DNA of 47,733 nucleotides from an uncultured Eubacteriales bacterium (GTDB lineage Bacteria; Bacillota; Clostridia; Christensenellales; Aristaeellaceae): the NCBI GenBank assembly GCA_902774025.1, contig CACYGY010000013.1, positions 1 to 47,733 of the forward strand. The letters run 5' to 3'. The notes beneath the pieces were generated by a model that was not told the origin of the DNA, did no database searches, and saw nothing but the letters and a program-made list of their open reading frames with translations. Shown in pieces: positions 35,758 to 44,136 of this stretch (position 1 is its first letter; every line of letters begins with the position of its first letter). A program made the position numbers and the translations under genes.

Positions 35758-37227
35758 ATGAACTATTTTGAAGCACACATGCTGCCCGAGGAGCGGGGAA
35801 AGATTCCTTACTTTGAGACAATCGACGGCTTTGTGGATTTTATCTCCGGTCAGTATGGTGACCAGCCGGCGCTGTCTGACACACAACGGACGGTCTCGTT
35901 CCGTGAACTGGGGCAGCATGTGGCCCGCCGCCGTCACCTTCTTCTGAGCATGGGTCTTCCCAAGGGGAGCAATGTGGGTCTGTTTGATATCAACAGTGTT
36001 GACCTTGCGGAATGGCTTCTTGCGGCATCCACAGCCGGTTACTGTGCTGTGATGATGCCTCCCACGCTTACGGAGGTCGCTCTTCAGAATGTAGTTCATC
36101 ATTATGAGCTGAAAGCCCTGATCCACGGTGCCATCTTCCAGCCCAGGGTGGAGAACCTTTCCGTGCCGAAGATCCCCATGGCGGCCATGGACGATGAGGA
36201 AGCCCCTGCCGTGGAGCTGAAGAAGCAGGATCGTGCCGCCATCTTCTTTACGGGCGGAACCACCGGAGTGCCCAAGGGCGTGATCCTGAATCACGGGGCG
36301 GTTGTCCGGGGCTCACACAACGGTACCTTCCGGGACGGAACCATGTTCGGGCAGAGCCTGGTGGCGGTTCTTCCCTTCACGCACGTGTTCGGCGTCATTT
36401 TCAGCCTGCTGGCAGGTCTGTACGCCGGGGCCCATGTGGGTGTATGCGGCCAGATGAAGGACATGTTCAAGGAAATGGCCAGGGTTCAGCCCACCACCAT
36501 GGTCGCCGTACCGGGCATGGCGGAGATCATGCTGGGCATCGCCCTCAAGCGCGGCGTTCAGGCTCTGGGCGGACGTCTGAAGACCATCATCTGCGGCGCG
36601 GCGCCTGTGCCGCCGAGGCTGTATAACACCTTCCTTCCCCTGGGTGTGGAGGTACTGGCCGGCTATGGCATGACGGAAACAGCCAACCTGGTCAGCGGAA
36701 ACTTCGATATGCCCACGCATGCGACTTCCGTGGGCAAGCAGTATCCCTGCCAGGAATCCCGTATTGTGGACGGGGAACTCCAGCTGAAGGGCGACATGCT
36801 CTTTGAAGGGTACTGGAAGGACGAGGCTACCACCAGGGCGTCCTTTACCGAGGACGGCTGGTTCAGAACCGGTGACCTGGCCCGCTTTGACGAGGATGGC
36901 TTCCTCTATATCGTGGGAAGAATCAAGAACCTCATCATTCTCAGCAATGGTGAGAACGTGTCCCCTGAAGAGGTTGAGGAAGCCTTCTATCGCAGTCCGA
37001 TGGTGCAGGACTGTCTGGTGTCCGAGACAGTGATCGCAGGAACTCCTTCTATTCTGCTGGAAGTTCTGCCCACCGCGGGACATACGGATGAGGAAGTTCA
37101 GGAAGCCATGAAGGAAATCACCGCGACTTTGCCCGATCCCATGCGGCCCGCACGGGTGGACATTCGGCATGAGGACTTTGAAAAGAGCCCGGCCATGAAG
37201 ATCATTCGGAAAAAGAAGGGAAACTGA
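35758..37227 (+). CDS. class I adenylate-forming (acyl-activating) enzyme
   Basis: A 489-residue AMP-binding enzyme. Motifs: FFTGGTTGVPKGVILNH (A3 loop), GYGMTET (A5), GDLARFDEDGFLYIVGRIKN (A7-A8 hinge region), and the C-terminal catalytic Lys in SPAMKIIRKKK. Such enzymes activate carboxylic acids as acyl-adenylates, then load them on CoA or a carrier protein. Next to a carrier-protein gene one base away, loading of that carrier is the more likely role. The start follows ACAGGAGTGAAACC. The acid is not identified. Confidence 0.88.
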   Translation: MNYFEAHMLPEERGKIPYFETIDGFVDFISGQYGDQPALSDTQRTVSFRELGQHVARRRHLLLSMGLPKGSNVGLFDINSVDLAEWLLAASTAGYCAVMMPPTLTEVALQNVVHHYELKALIHGAIFQPRVENLSVPKIPMAAMDDEEAPAVELKKQDRAAIFFTGGTTGVPKGVILNHGAVVRGSHNGTFRDGTMFGQSLVAVLPFTHVFGVIFSLLAGLYAGAHVGVCGQMKDMFKEMARVQPTTMVAVPGMAEIMLGIALKRGVQALGGRLKTIICGAAPVPPRLYNTFLPLGVEVLAGYGMTETANLVSGNFDMPTHATSVGKQYPCQESRIVDGELQLKGDMLFEGYWKDEATTRASFTEDGWFRTGDLARFDEDGFLYIVGRIKNLIILSNGENVSPEEVEEAFYRSPMVQDCLVSETVIAGTPSILLEVLPTAGHTDEEVQEAMKEITATLPDPMRPARVDIRHEDFEKSPAMKIIRKKKGN

Positions 37228-37228
37228 G

Positions 37229-37453
37229 ATGGAAGAGAAACTGATGAAGATGCTTCTGGAGGTCTCTCCCGAGATCGATCCTTCTACTGTGCATGATGAC
37301 AGCCGTCTGATTGCGGACCTGGGTCTGACATCCATGAAGATGATGGTTATGCTGATGGAAATTGAGGACACTTTCCAGATCGAACTGGAAGACACCGTCA
37401 ATTTCCAGACAGTGGGCGATGTGGTCAGCTACCTGAAGTCGAAGGGCTGCTGA
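37229..37453 (+). CDS. acyl carrier protein-like protein
   Basis: A 74-residue acidic helical protein with the phosphopantetheine-attachment motif ADLGLTSMKMM (Ser35). Canonical ACPs have DSL; DLGLTS is the form of specialised carriers. It begins one base after the stop of the acyl-activating enzyme (TGAGATG), so it is very likely its cognate carrier. It is not the housekeeping acpP, which sits with fatty-acid genes. Confidence 0.88.
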   Translation: MEEKLMKMLLEVSPEIDPSTVHDDSRLIADLGLTSMKMMVMLMEIEDTFQIELEDTVNFQTVGDVVSYLKSKGC

Positions 37454-37467
37454 GACAATCGAAATCA

Positions 37468-37499
37468 GGACCTGTGCCGTGGGCACAGGTCCTTTCTTT
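37468..37499 (+). terminator. Rho-independent terminator after the carrier protein
   Basis: An 11-bp perfect stem (GGACCTGTGCC, 37468-37478, with 37482-37492), 3-base loop, then TTTCTTT. Confidence 0.85.
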
Positions 37500-37504
37500 G
37501 GCCT

Positions 37505-37650
37505 TCCATGCAGAGCCGAGAAGGCAATTGATTCTGACACCTCTGGATGGTTCGGCGGGGAATGATCACTATCGCCGGTGCGTTCGCTTTCATGGCAGAC
37601 TGACACACGGATTCTGCATCAACATCGGTGCTGATGCCATCAGCCCCGGT
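37505..37650 (-). pseudogene. possible IS5-type transposase fragment
   Basis: The minus-strand frame reads DGISTDVDAESVCQSAMKAN followed by APAIVIIPRRTIQRCQN. This resembles the 'GYD....a....ga.aviPPrrn' block near the second Asp of IS5-family DDE transposases. Flanking sequence shows no other domain, so only a scrap remains in the 264-base gap between the terminator and oppF. Confidence 0.35.
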
Positions 37651-37763
37651 CACAGAATCAGAGGAGTCTGAGAGATCCGGAAAAGGAATGCCGATCCAGG
37701 ACTTCATGGAAAACCGGGCGGTGGGCATGAAGATTTCTGCGTGGTCTGACCGCCCCTTCCGGA

Positions 37764-38708
37764 CTATTCTTTTCCGGATGAAAGAATATCCCGGTATGCC
37801 TCCAGTTCCCTTTCTGTTCCCTCGACAAAGTGACCGGGCACAATCTCACAGAAAGAGGATGGATTTGACGGGTCCCCGGGTTTTTCCTCATAGGTGATCA
37901 GTGCCGCATCCCGATCCACGTCCGGATTGGGTACCGGAACGGCAGAAAGCAGTGCCTGGGTATAAGGGTGCAGAGGATGACGGAAGAGGGTCTCTGTTTC
38001 GGCCATCTCCACCAGACGCCCGTTGTGTATGACGGCAATCCGGTCGCAGATGAAACGCATGACGGACAGATCATGGGAGATGAACAGATAGGTCAGGCCC
38101 CGCTTTTTCTGCAGTTCATTGAGCAGGTTCAGAACCTGAGCGCGGATCGATACATCCAGTGCGGAAATCGGTTCATCGGCGATGATGAAATCCGGCTGCA
38201 TGATCAGCGCCCGGGCAATCCCGATTCTCTGGCGCTGACCGCCGGAGAACTCATGAGGAAACCGGGAGGCGAACTCCGGCAGGAGTCCCACTTCCAGGAG
38301 GGCGTCCCTGACCCGCTGATCCCGTTCCTCCCTGGACAGTTTCTTTTCCGTGTTGTACAGACCCTCGGACACAATATAGTCTACCTTGGCCCGCTCATTG
38401 AGACTGGCCATGGGATCCTGGAAAACCATCTGGATCCTGCGGGTGATCTCCCTGTCTTCCCGGCGGGGAAGATGGCCGGAGATTCGCTTCCCTTCGTACA
38501 GGACTTCCCCTCCAGAAAGAGGATAGATGCGGATGATTGCCCGCCCGATGGTGGTTTTTCCGCTTCCGCTTTCTCCCACAAGACCGAAGGTTTCGCCTTT
38601 GAAAATGTCAAAGGTGACACCACGGACAGCTTCAAACCGATTCCGTCCCCGGTTGAAGGTGACGTGCATATCCCTGACCTGAAGAAGGGGTGTGCGTTGT
38701 TCAGACAT
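37764..38708 (-). CDS. oppF: oligopeptide/dipeptide ABC transporter ATP-binding protein
   Basis: A 314-residue ABC ATPase. Walker A GESGSGKTTIGR, signature FSGGQRQRIGIARAL, Walker B FIIADEPISALDVS. The C-terminal tail HPYTQALLSAVPVPNPD and a following segment are typical of OppF/DppF. It works with OppD at the membrane. Overlaps the oppD end by 8 bases. Last gene of the operon. Confidence 0.93.
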   Translation of the reverse strand: MSEQRTPLLQVRDMHVTFNRGRNRFEAVRGVTFDIFKGETFGLVGESGSGKTTIGRAIIRIYPLSGGEVLYEGKRISGHLPRREDREITRRIQMVFQDPMASLNERAKVDYIVSEGLYNTEKKLSREERDQRVRDALLEVGLLPEFASRFPHEFSGGQRQRIGIARALIMQPDFIIADEPISALDVSIRAQVLNLLNELQKKRGLTYLFISHDLSVMRFICDRIAVIHNGRLVEMAETETLFRHPLHPYTQALLSAVPVPNPDVDRDAALITYEEKPGDPSNPSSFCEIVPGHFVEGTERELEAYRDILSSGKE

Positions 38709-39744
38709 GCGTCAATCCCTCTCCTTTCAGGCGTTCCAGGATCTCAGGTTTCCTGATTTCCGGTGCTCTGGGATCCAGAAGCCAGGTTCTGGCGGAGTGG
38801 GTGGGGGAGATCGTAAACATGGGCGGACGCTCCTTGAAATCCGCCCGCAGGGCGTGATCATTGCGGGGAGCAAAGGCGTCCCCGTGGATTTCCCCGAAAA
38901 GGCTGGGCGGAGTGCCGTGAATGGAATACAGGGCTTCTCCCTTGATGCCCAGCTGCGGCAGACTGCACAGCAGGGCCCATGTATAGGGGTGTCTGGGGTC
39001 AAAGAAGATCTCCCGGCATGTGCCGATTTCCACAATGTCCCCTGCGTACATGACAGCCACCCGGTCCGCCACATTGGCGACCACACCCAGGTCATGGGTG
39101 ATATAGACGGTGGTCAGGTGGTACTTTTTCACCAGGCTCCGGATCAGGCGAAGAATCTGAGCCTGAATGGTCACATCCAGGGCCGTGGTGGGTTCGTCGC
39201 AGATGAGAATCCGGGGATTGCAGGCCAGGGCGATGGCGATGACCACCCGCTGACGCATGCCGCCGGAGAATTCGTGGGGATACTGGCGGTACCGGCGTTC
39301 AGGCTCCTGGATCCCCACATCTGCCAGACACTCCACAGCCCTGTCGTGAGCAGGGCGTCCCCGGAGCCCCTGATGCAGCCGTACCGCTTCCTCAATCTGG
39401 GAACCGATGCTCTTCAGGGGATTCAGGCTGGTCATGGGGTCCTGCAGGACCATGGCGATCTGCCGGCCCCGGATCTTCAGCCATTCCTTTTCCGTGCGGA
39501 ACCTGGCCAGGTCCTGACCCTGGTACAGGATTTCACCGCCGTCAATCCAGCCATTGCTGTCCAGCAGTCCCATGAAAGTCTTGGTGAGCACGCTCTTCCC
39601 ACTGCCGCTTTCCCCCACAATGGCCAGCGTCTCCCCCTCATACAGGTCCAGGGATACGTCACGGATCGCGTGAAGAACCTCGCCCCGCAGGCGGAAGGAA
39701 ACCTGGAGATTCCGGACAGAGAGAACGGGTTCCGTCTGTGGCAC
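38701..39744 (-). CDS. oppD: oligopeptide/dipeptide ABC transporter ATP-binding protein
   Basis: A 347-residue ABC ATPase. Walker A GESGSGKSVLTK, signature FSGGMRQRVVIAIAL, Walker B ILICDEPTTALDVT and the OppD tail HPYTWALLCSLPQLG. The start is GTG at 39744 with AAAGGAGG seven bases upstream; an ATG at 39798 lies inside oppC and has no site. OppD/OppF hydrolyse ATP for the OppB/OppC pore. Confidence 0.93.
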   Translation of the reverse strand: MPQTEPVLSVRNLQVSFRLRGEVLHAIRDVSLDLYEGETLAIVGESGSGKSVLTKTFMGLLDSNGWIDGGEILYQGQDLARFRTEKEWLKIRGRQIAMVLQDPMTSLNPLKSIGSQIEEAVRLHQGLRGRPAHDRAVECLADVGIQEPERRYRQYPHEFSGGMRQRVVIAIALACNPRILICDEPTTALDVTIQAQILRLIRSLVKKYHLTTVYITHDLGVVANVADRVAVMYAGDIVEIGTCREIFFDPRHPYTWALLCSLPQLGIKGEALYSIHGTPPSLFGEIHGDAFAPRNDHALRADFKERPPMFTISPTHSARTWLLDPRAPEIRKPEILERLKGEGLTHV

Positions 39745-39757
39745 AGGCAGGCCTCCT

Positions 39758-41161
39758 TTATCGGTGATTCTTGGGTTCCGCGGCATCGGCAAAGGCATTG
39801 CCGATGATGTAGAAGGAGATGGTGATCAGACTGAGGACTACGGTGGGGAAGACCAGCTGATAGCTCTGGGAGGTGGAGAGAAGCCGGCGGCCCTCATTGA
39901 TGAGATTGCCCAGGGAGGGGATGGAAACCGGCAGCCCCAGTCCGATATAGGTGATGAATACCTCATTGCCGATGGCGCCGGGTACGGCCAGTGCCAGGCG
40001 GAGCATGATCACGGATACGAGATAGGGAAGGAGATTGCGGAACATGATCCGCCATACGCTGGTGCCCAGACACCGGGAGGCAAGGTTGTAATCCCTGTCC
40101 CGGATGATGACGATCTGATTGCGCACAAACCGGGCCATACCCACCCAGCCGGTGATGACCATGGCCAGGATCAGGGTGGAAATTCCGGGCCTGAGAATGT
40201 AGGACACAAGGATCAGCACAATGGTGGTGGGAATGTTGTCAATGACGTTGTAGACTTCCGTCAGCAGTCTGTCCAGGGCACGGACATAGCCCCAGAGAAT
40301 GCCGATGAGGATCCCCAGAAGAGACTGGAGAACAGCCACCACGATGCCGATGAGCAGGGAAGTGCGTGTGCCGGACCAGACCTGGGCCCAGAGATCCTGT
40401 CCGACATTGTTGGTGCCAAAGAGGAAGGGCCGGTTATCCGGGTAGATCCGAAGGTCCGCGCCGCCCTTTCTTACCGTGGCGGTCTGACCGTCCTCCGAGA
40501 TGTCCAGGGCGGACAGGAGGACGAAGAGCTCATCCCCGTTCCGGGTGAGATCCTGGGGAGAGGAGAACAGTTTCAGGGAAAAGTTGGAGCGGCAGGGATA
40601 AGGAACCTGGGTGGGGTCCTCCGGAAGCTTGAGCTTTGTGGTGAAGTCGTTGCGCACATACCCGCTCTGCCCTTTGTATTCCACCTGGCACCATTCATCC
40701 CCGTAGGCGATGACCGTGAAGTCCTCCCTCGCCTTCAGGGAGGAGAGGATATTGCTCACCGCGGCCCACTGCTCATCCTTCCAGGATGTGGTGATGTGCA
40801 GCTTGATCCCCTCCTCCACCCGGGTCTGGATGTTGCTGAAGCCGGGCGGAATATTGGACATCTGCTTCTGGGTCACCGGATGATTGATAATCTTCCCCGC
40901 GGGAAACTGTCCCGGCAGGAAAGGCTGAATCAGGGTGAACAGAATCAGGAGAAAGAGGATCATGAGAAGCACCATGGCCAGACGGTTCCGGCGGAAGCAC
41001 TGGAAGGTAGAGCGCCAGTAGGAATAGGAACTGAATCCGATGGATTCAGCGGCTTCCTGGGAATAGGCCTCCTCCACGAAGTCCTCCCGGCTGAGCTGTT
41101 CCACGGCCTTTTCAAGAGGAGCGGCCATGGAATCCTTCAGAGAATGGCGGAGTTTCATCAT
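39758..41161 (-). CDS. oppC: peptide ABC permease with SH3-like insertion
   Basis: A 467-residue permease, far longer than the ~300 residues usual for OppC. TM1 is about 61-80. The conserved OppC entry motif FLFGTNNVGQDLWAQVWSGT comes only at residue 247, leaving about 165 residues outside the membrane where most relatives have a few tens. Within this, 143-175 (DFTVIAYGDEWCQVEYKGQS, GYVRNDF) resembles a bacterial SH3 domain ('W..V...g..GYV'). The C-terminus is a normal permease with an EAA loop region. Its start overlaps the oppB stop (ATGA). Confidence 0.9.
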   Translation of the reverse strand: MMKLRHSLKDSMAAPLEKAVEQLSREDFVEEAYSQEAAESIGFSSYSYWRSTFQCFRRNRLAMVLLMILFLLILFTLIQPFLPGQFPAGKIINHPVTQKQMSNIPPGFSNIQTRVEEGIKLHITTSWKDEQWAAVSNILSSLKAREDFTVIAYGDEWCQVEYKGQSGYVRNDFTTKLKLPEDPTQVPYPCRSNFSLKLFSSPQDLTRNGDELFVLLSALDISEDGQTATVRKGGADLRIYPDNRPFLFGTNNVGQDLWAQVWSGTRTSLLIGIVVAVLQSLLGILIGILWGYVRALDRLLTEVYNVIDNIPTTIVLILVSYILRPGISTLILAMVITGWVGMARFVRNQIVIIRDRDYNLASRCLGTSVWRIMFRNLLPYLVSVIMLRLALAVPGAIGNEVFITYIGLGLPVSIPSLGNLINEGRRLLSTSQSYQLVFPTVVLSLITISFYIIGNAFADAAEPKNHR

Positions 41162-42099
41162 CGTCCACTCTCCTTTCGGGACAGGGAGATCCGGGGATCC
41201 ATGACTACCATGAGCAGGTCGCCCAGGATCATGCCCACAATGCCGATACAGGAATAGATCATCACCAGGGCCTGCACCATGGGATTATCCTGCCGGGTGA
41301 TGACGTCCACCAGCAGGCCGCCCATACCCGGGATGGAGTACAGGGACTCAATATAGATGGAGCCGGACACGGTATAGAGCAGGGATGTGGGGATGTACTG
41401 GATCATGGGGACAAAGGAGTTCCGGAAGACATGCCGCATGGTGATTTCCTGGCTCTTCACGCCCTTGGCGGTGGCCAGCCGCACATAGTCCTTGCTCATC
41501 TCGTCCACCATATACCGCCGGAGCCACATGGCATAATAGGCCGTATTGCCCATGGCCATGGAGAGGATGGGGAGGATCCAGGTTCTCCAGTCATTCTGAC
41601 TGAAAAGCATGGAAACACCCAGAATCGAAGAGCCGAAGGACTGGATATAGATATAGTAGACAGCGGCAGGGACGGCGGTGACGAAAACAATGAAGGCCGT
41701 TCCGAACTTATCCCAGAAGCCGCTGCGGCTCCGGGCCATGGCAGCCCCCAGGGGCAGGCCCAGGATCAGGGAGACGGCCATGGAGATCAGACCCATCTGA
41801 AGGGACAGAGGGGCCTTGCGGGCAATGATGGAGGTAATGGGAACCCCTACGGAATACCGGGCGCTGGTGCCCAGATCCCCGTGAAAGAGACGCACAAAAA
41901 AATCCTTCAGCTGAACCAGGATCGGGTCTCTGAGGCCCATCCGGTTCAGGGATGCCTGGATCACGGCGTCATCCAGCTTGTCAAAGTTGTCAAAATACCC
42001 TTCAATGGGCATTTGTCTGACCAGAATAAAGACAACGGTCAGGATGATGGCCAGTGTCAGGAGCGAAGTCAGCATGCGCTTAAGAAGATATCTGAACAT
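41158..42099 (-). CDS. oppB: oligopeptide/dipeptide ABC transporter permease
   Basis: A 313-residue permease. It begins MFRYLLKRMLTSLLTLAIIL, typical of OppB/DppB, with LFHGDLGTSARYSVGV before TM2 and the C-terminal YSIPGMGGLLVDVITRQDNP. The EAA-type loop is KDYVRLATAKGVKSQEITMR. The start follows GAGGGACGCC. Preceded by oppA and followed by oppC. Confidence 0.93.
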   Translation of the reverse strand: MFRYLLKRMLTSLLTLAIILTVVFILVRQMPIEGYFDNFDKLDDAVIQASLNRMGLRDPILVQLKDFFVRLFHGDLGTSARYSVGVPITSIIARKAPLSLQMGLISMAVSLILGLPLGAAMARSRSGFWDKFGTAFIVFVTAVPAAVYYIYIQSFGSSILGVSMLFSQNDWRTWILPILSMAMGNTAYYAMWLRRYMVDEMSKDYVRLATAKGVKSQEITMRHVFRNSFVPMIQYIPTSLLYTVSGSIYIESLYSIPGMGGLLVDVITRQDNPMVQALVMIYSCIGIVGMILGDLLMVVMDPRISLSRKESGR

Positions 42100-42130
42100 G
42101 GCGTCCCTCCTTCCCGTCAGTTTTTCTGTG

Positions 42131-42164
42131 AAAAAGCACGCGGCAGGTTATCCCTGCCGCGTGC
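42131..42164 (-). terminator. intra-operon terminator between oppA and oppB
   Basis: A 12-bp stem GCACGCGGCAGG (42136-42147) / CCTGCCGCGTGC (42153-42164), 5-base loop, followed on the minus strand by TTTTT (42131-42135). It lies 10 bases past the oppA stop and would give more binding protein than permease. Confidence 0.75.
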
Positions 42165-42173
42165 CGCCTGTTG

Positions 42174-44036
42174 TCACTTCGCTGAAACTGCAGCGCGGGC
42201 TTCCTCCCAGGCGTCCAGGGCGTCATAGTACTCATCGGTGTTCATGGGCTTGCTCAGCAGGCGCACGCCCTTGTAGCGTTCCATGGAGATTCCGAAGGGG
42301 GCGTACTGAACGGTGAAGGGATCGATCCGGTCAGCGGAATAGCCGCCGGTGCCGGTGCCGAAGGGAATGGCCAGGGCATGATCCAGAAGATAGGCTTCAG
42401 CTCTGGCAAAGACGTCGTAGCGGGAGGCGATGTCCTGGGTGATATCCATGGCGTCCTGCACGAGCTTCAGATAGGCCTGATAGCCTTTCTGATCATCCGC
42501 CTGATTGAGGAAGTTGTAATTGTTCCCATCGGCAAAGGGTTCGGTGAAGGTCTGCGGATCCGCATAGTCGGGGCCCCAGTTCACCTTCAGCAGGGCATAG
42601 TTACCGCAGCGGCGCACGGCGCTGAGGAATCCGGTGGAGGGACCGGCCTCGATGATGATGTCGATGTAATCCCTGCCCAGCAGTTCTTCCAGCTGCTGTT
42701 CCACCGTCTCGCATTCCTCGCTCCAGCCGGAGGTGCCGGGATTGTAGGGCATCAGGATCTTGACGGGGAAGGTGACGCCCTCGGCGGTGAGCTCAGTCAC
42801 GGCCTTGTCCCTGGCGGCCAGGGCGCGGGGCGCGTCGAAGGTTTCGGCACCCAGATCGGAATAATACTGCAGACCTTCCATAAGGACGTAGTCCGTGCCG
42901 TTCACGTCCACAAAACCGGGCGGGGTGATGGTATTCCAGATCAGGTTTTCCGCATTGTCGGGATCTGTGATCATCATGGCTTTGACTCTGTCCAGACCAT
43001 AATAGATGGACTTGCGGAAGTTCTCGTTGTTGACGGCCTTCTTCCAGTTTTCGGGTTCGTAGGCGGCATCAAACTGAGGATCAAAGTTGAAAGAGTACCA
43101 GTAGGAATAGAAGCTGGTCTGGCGCACGGGATGGATCAGATCGGCCTTGTCCGCGGCCTGCAGCCATTCGGAGGCGACAGCGGTGCTCAGGGACACGGCG
43201 TCCACTTCACCCCTCAGGTACAGCTCGGGCCCGATATTGGCGGCTTCCTTGTTGTAGGTAGATTCCACCTTTTCGATGTAAACCCGGTCTTTGTCCCAGT
43301 AATTCGTATTCCTGCTCAGAACGCGCTTTTCATTGGGCTTGAACTCGGACAGAACATAGGCACCGCAGTACACCAGGTTGGTGTTGTCCGTGGCAACGCC
43401 AAAGGCTTCACCCTTTTCCTGGACAAACTTCTCGCAGGCGGGCATGAAGCATACATAGGTGGTCATGGACAGGAAGTAGGGGACGGGGGTGATGAGCTGA
43501 TACCGGATGGTCCAGTCATCCAGCGCCTTCACGCCCACGGTGCTCCATTCCATGACGGGAGCGGCTTCCTCACCCTCGGCGGGGGTGGCGGTTCCCTTGT
43601 AGTAAGCCTCGGCGCCCTGAATGACTTCATACAGGATGTTGGCGGTGGAAGCGGCATTCTGAGCGTTCAGAATGTACCGGGCCGCGAACTCAAAGTCATG
43701 GGCGGTGAGAGGCGCATACATGGACTGGTCCGCGTTGACCCATGTGGCGTCATGACGCAGATGGAAGGTCCAGGTCAGACCGTCGTCGCTGACCTCCCAG
43801 CTCTCAGCCAGGGACGGGCGGACCTGACCGAAACGGTCATATTCAACCAGCGTGTCAATCACATTGGCCGCCAGAGCGTATTCATTGGCGGAGGAGGTAA
43901 TGAGATAATTCAGGGTGGTGATCTCACCGGAATACAGGGTACGGTACACGCTGGAATCAGCTGCACCGGCCGATGTCAGAAGCGACAGGGCAAGAACCGC
44001 GGTCAGAAGAGTGGCCAGGAACTTTTTCACGCTCAT
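42174..44036 (-). CDS. oppA: peptide-binding protein of the ABC transporter (SBP family 5)
   Basis: A 620-residue secreted binding protein. A signal peptide MSVKKFLATLLTAVLALSLL ends near SAGAADS. Cys is absent, so there is no lipobox. Family-5 features are RPSLAESWEVSDDGLTWTFH and LRHDATWVN next to it, and a late GTGGYSADRIDPFTVQ. The ATG at 44036 follows AAAGAGG. It captures peptides for OppBCDF. Confidence 0.93.
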   Translation of the reverse strand: MSVKKFLATLLTAVLALSLLTSAGAADSSVYRTLYSGEITTLNYLITSSANEYALAANVIDTLVEYDRFGQVRPSLAESWEVSDDGLTWTFHLRHDATWVNADQSMYAPLTAHDFEFAARYILNAQNAASTANILYEVIQGAEAYYKGTATPAEGEEAAPVMEWSTVGVKALDDWTIRYQLITPVPYFLSMTTYVCFMPACEKFVQEKGEAFGVATDNTNLVYCGAYVLSEFKPNEKRVLSRNTNYWDKDRVYIEKVESTYNKEAANIGPELYLRGEVDAVSLSTAVASEWLQAADKADLIHPVRQTSFYSYWYSFNFDPQFDAAYEPENWKKAVNNENFRKSIYYGLDRVKAMMITDPDNAENLIWNTITPPGFVDVNGTDYVLMEGLQYYSDLGAETFDAPRALAARDKAVTELTAEGVTFPVKILMPYNPGTSGWSEECETVEQQLEELLGRDYIDIIIEAGPSTGFLSAVRRCGNYALLKVNWGPDYADPQTFTEPFADGNNYNFLNQADDQKGYQAYLKLVQDAMDITQDIASRYDVFARAEAYLLDHALAIPFGTGTGGYSADRIDPFTVQYAPFGISMERYKGVRLLSKPMNTDEYYDALDAWEEARAAVSAK

Positions 44037-44067
44037 AAACACCTCTTTCTATACAGAATCGTGAGTA

Positions 44068-44096
44068 ATTATACAGCGCGGATGATTGAATATCAA
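44068..44096 (-). promoter_or_regulatory. promoter of the opp operon
   Basis: On the minus strand TTGATA (44091-44096), 17-bp spacer, TATAAT (44068-44073), about 30 bases before the oppA start. Confidence 0.8.
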
Positions 44097-44136
44097 ATTA
44101 CATTCTGTGAAGTGCACACAAAGAACAGAGTCTGAC

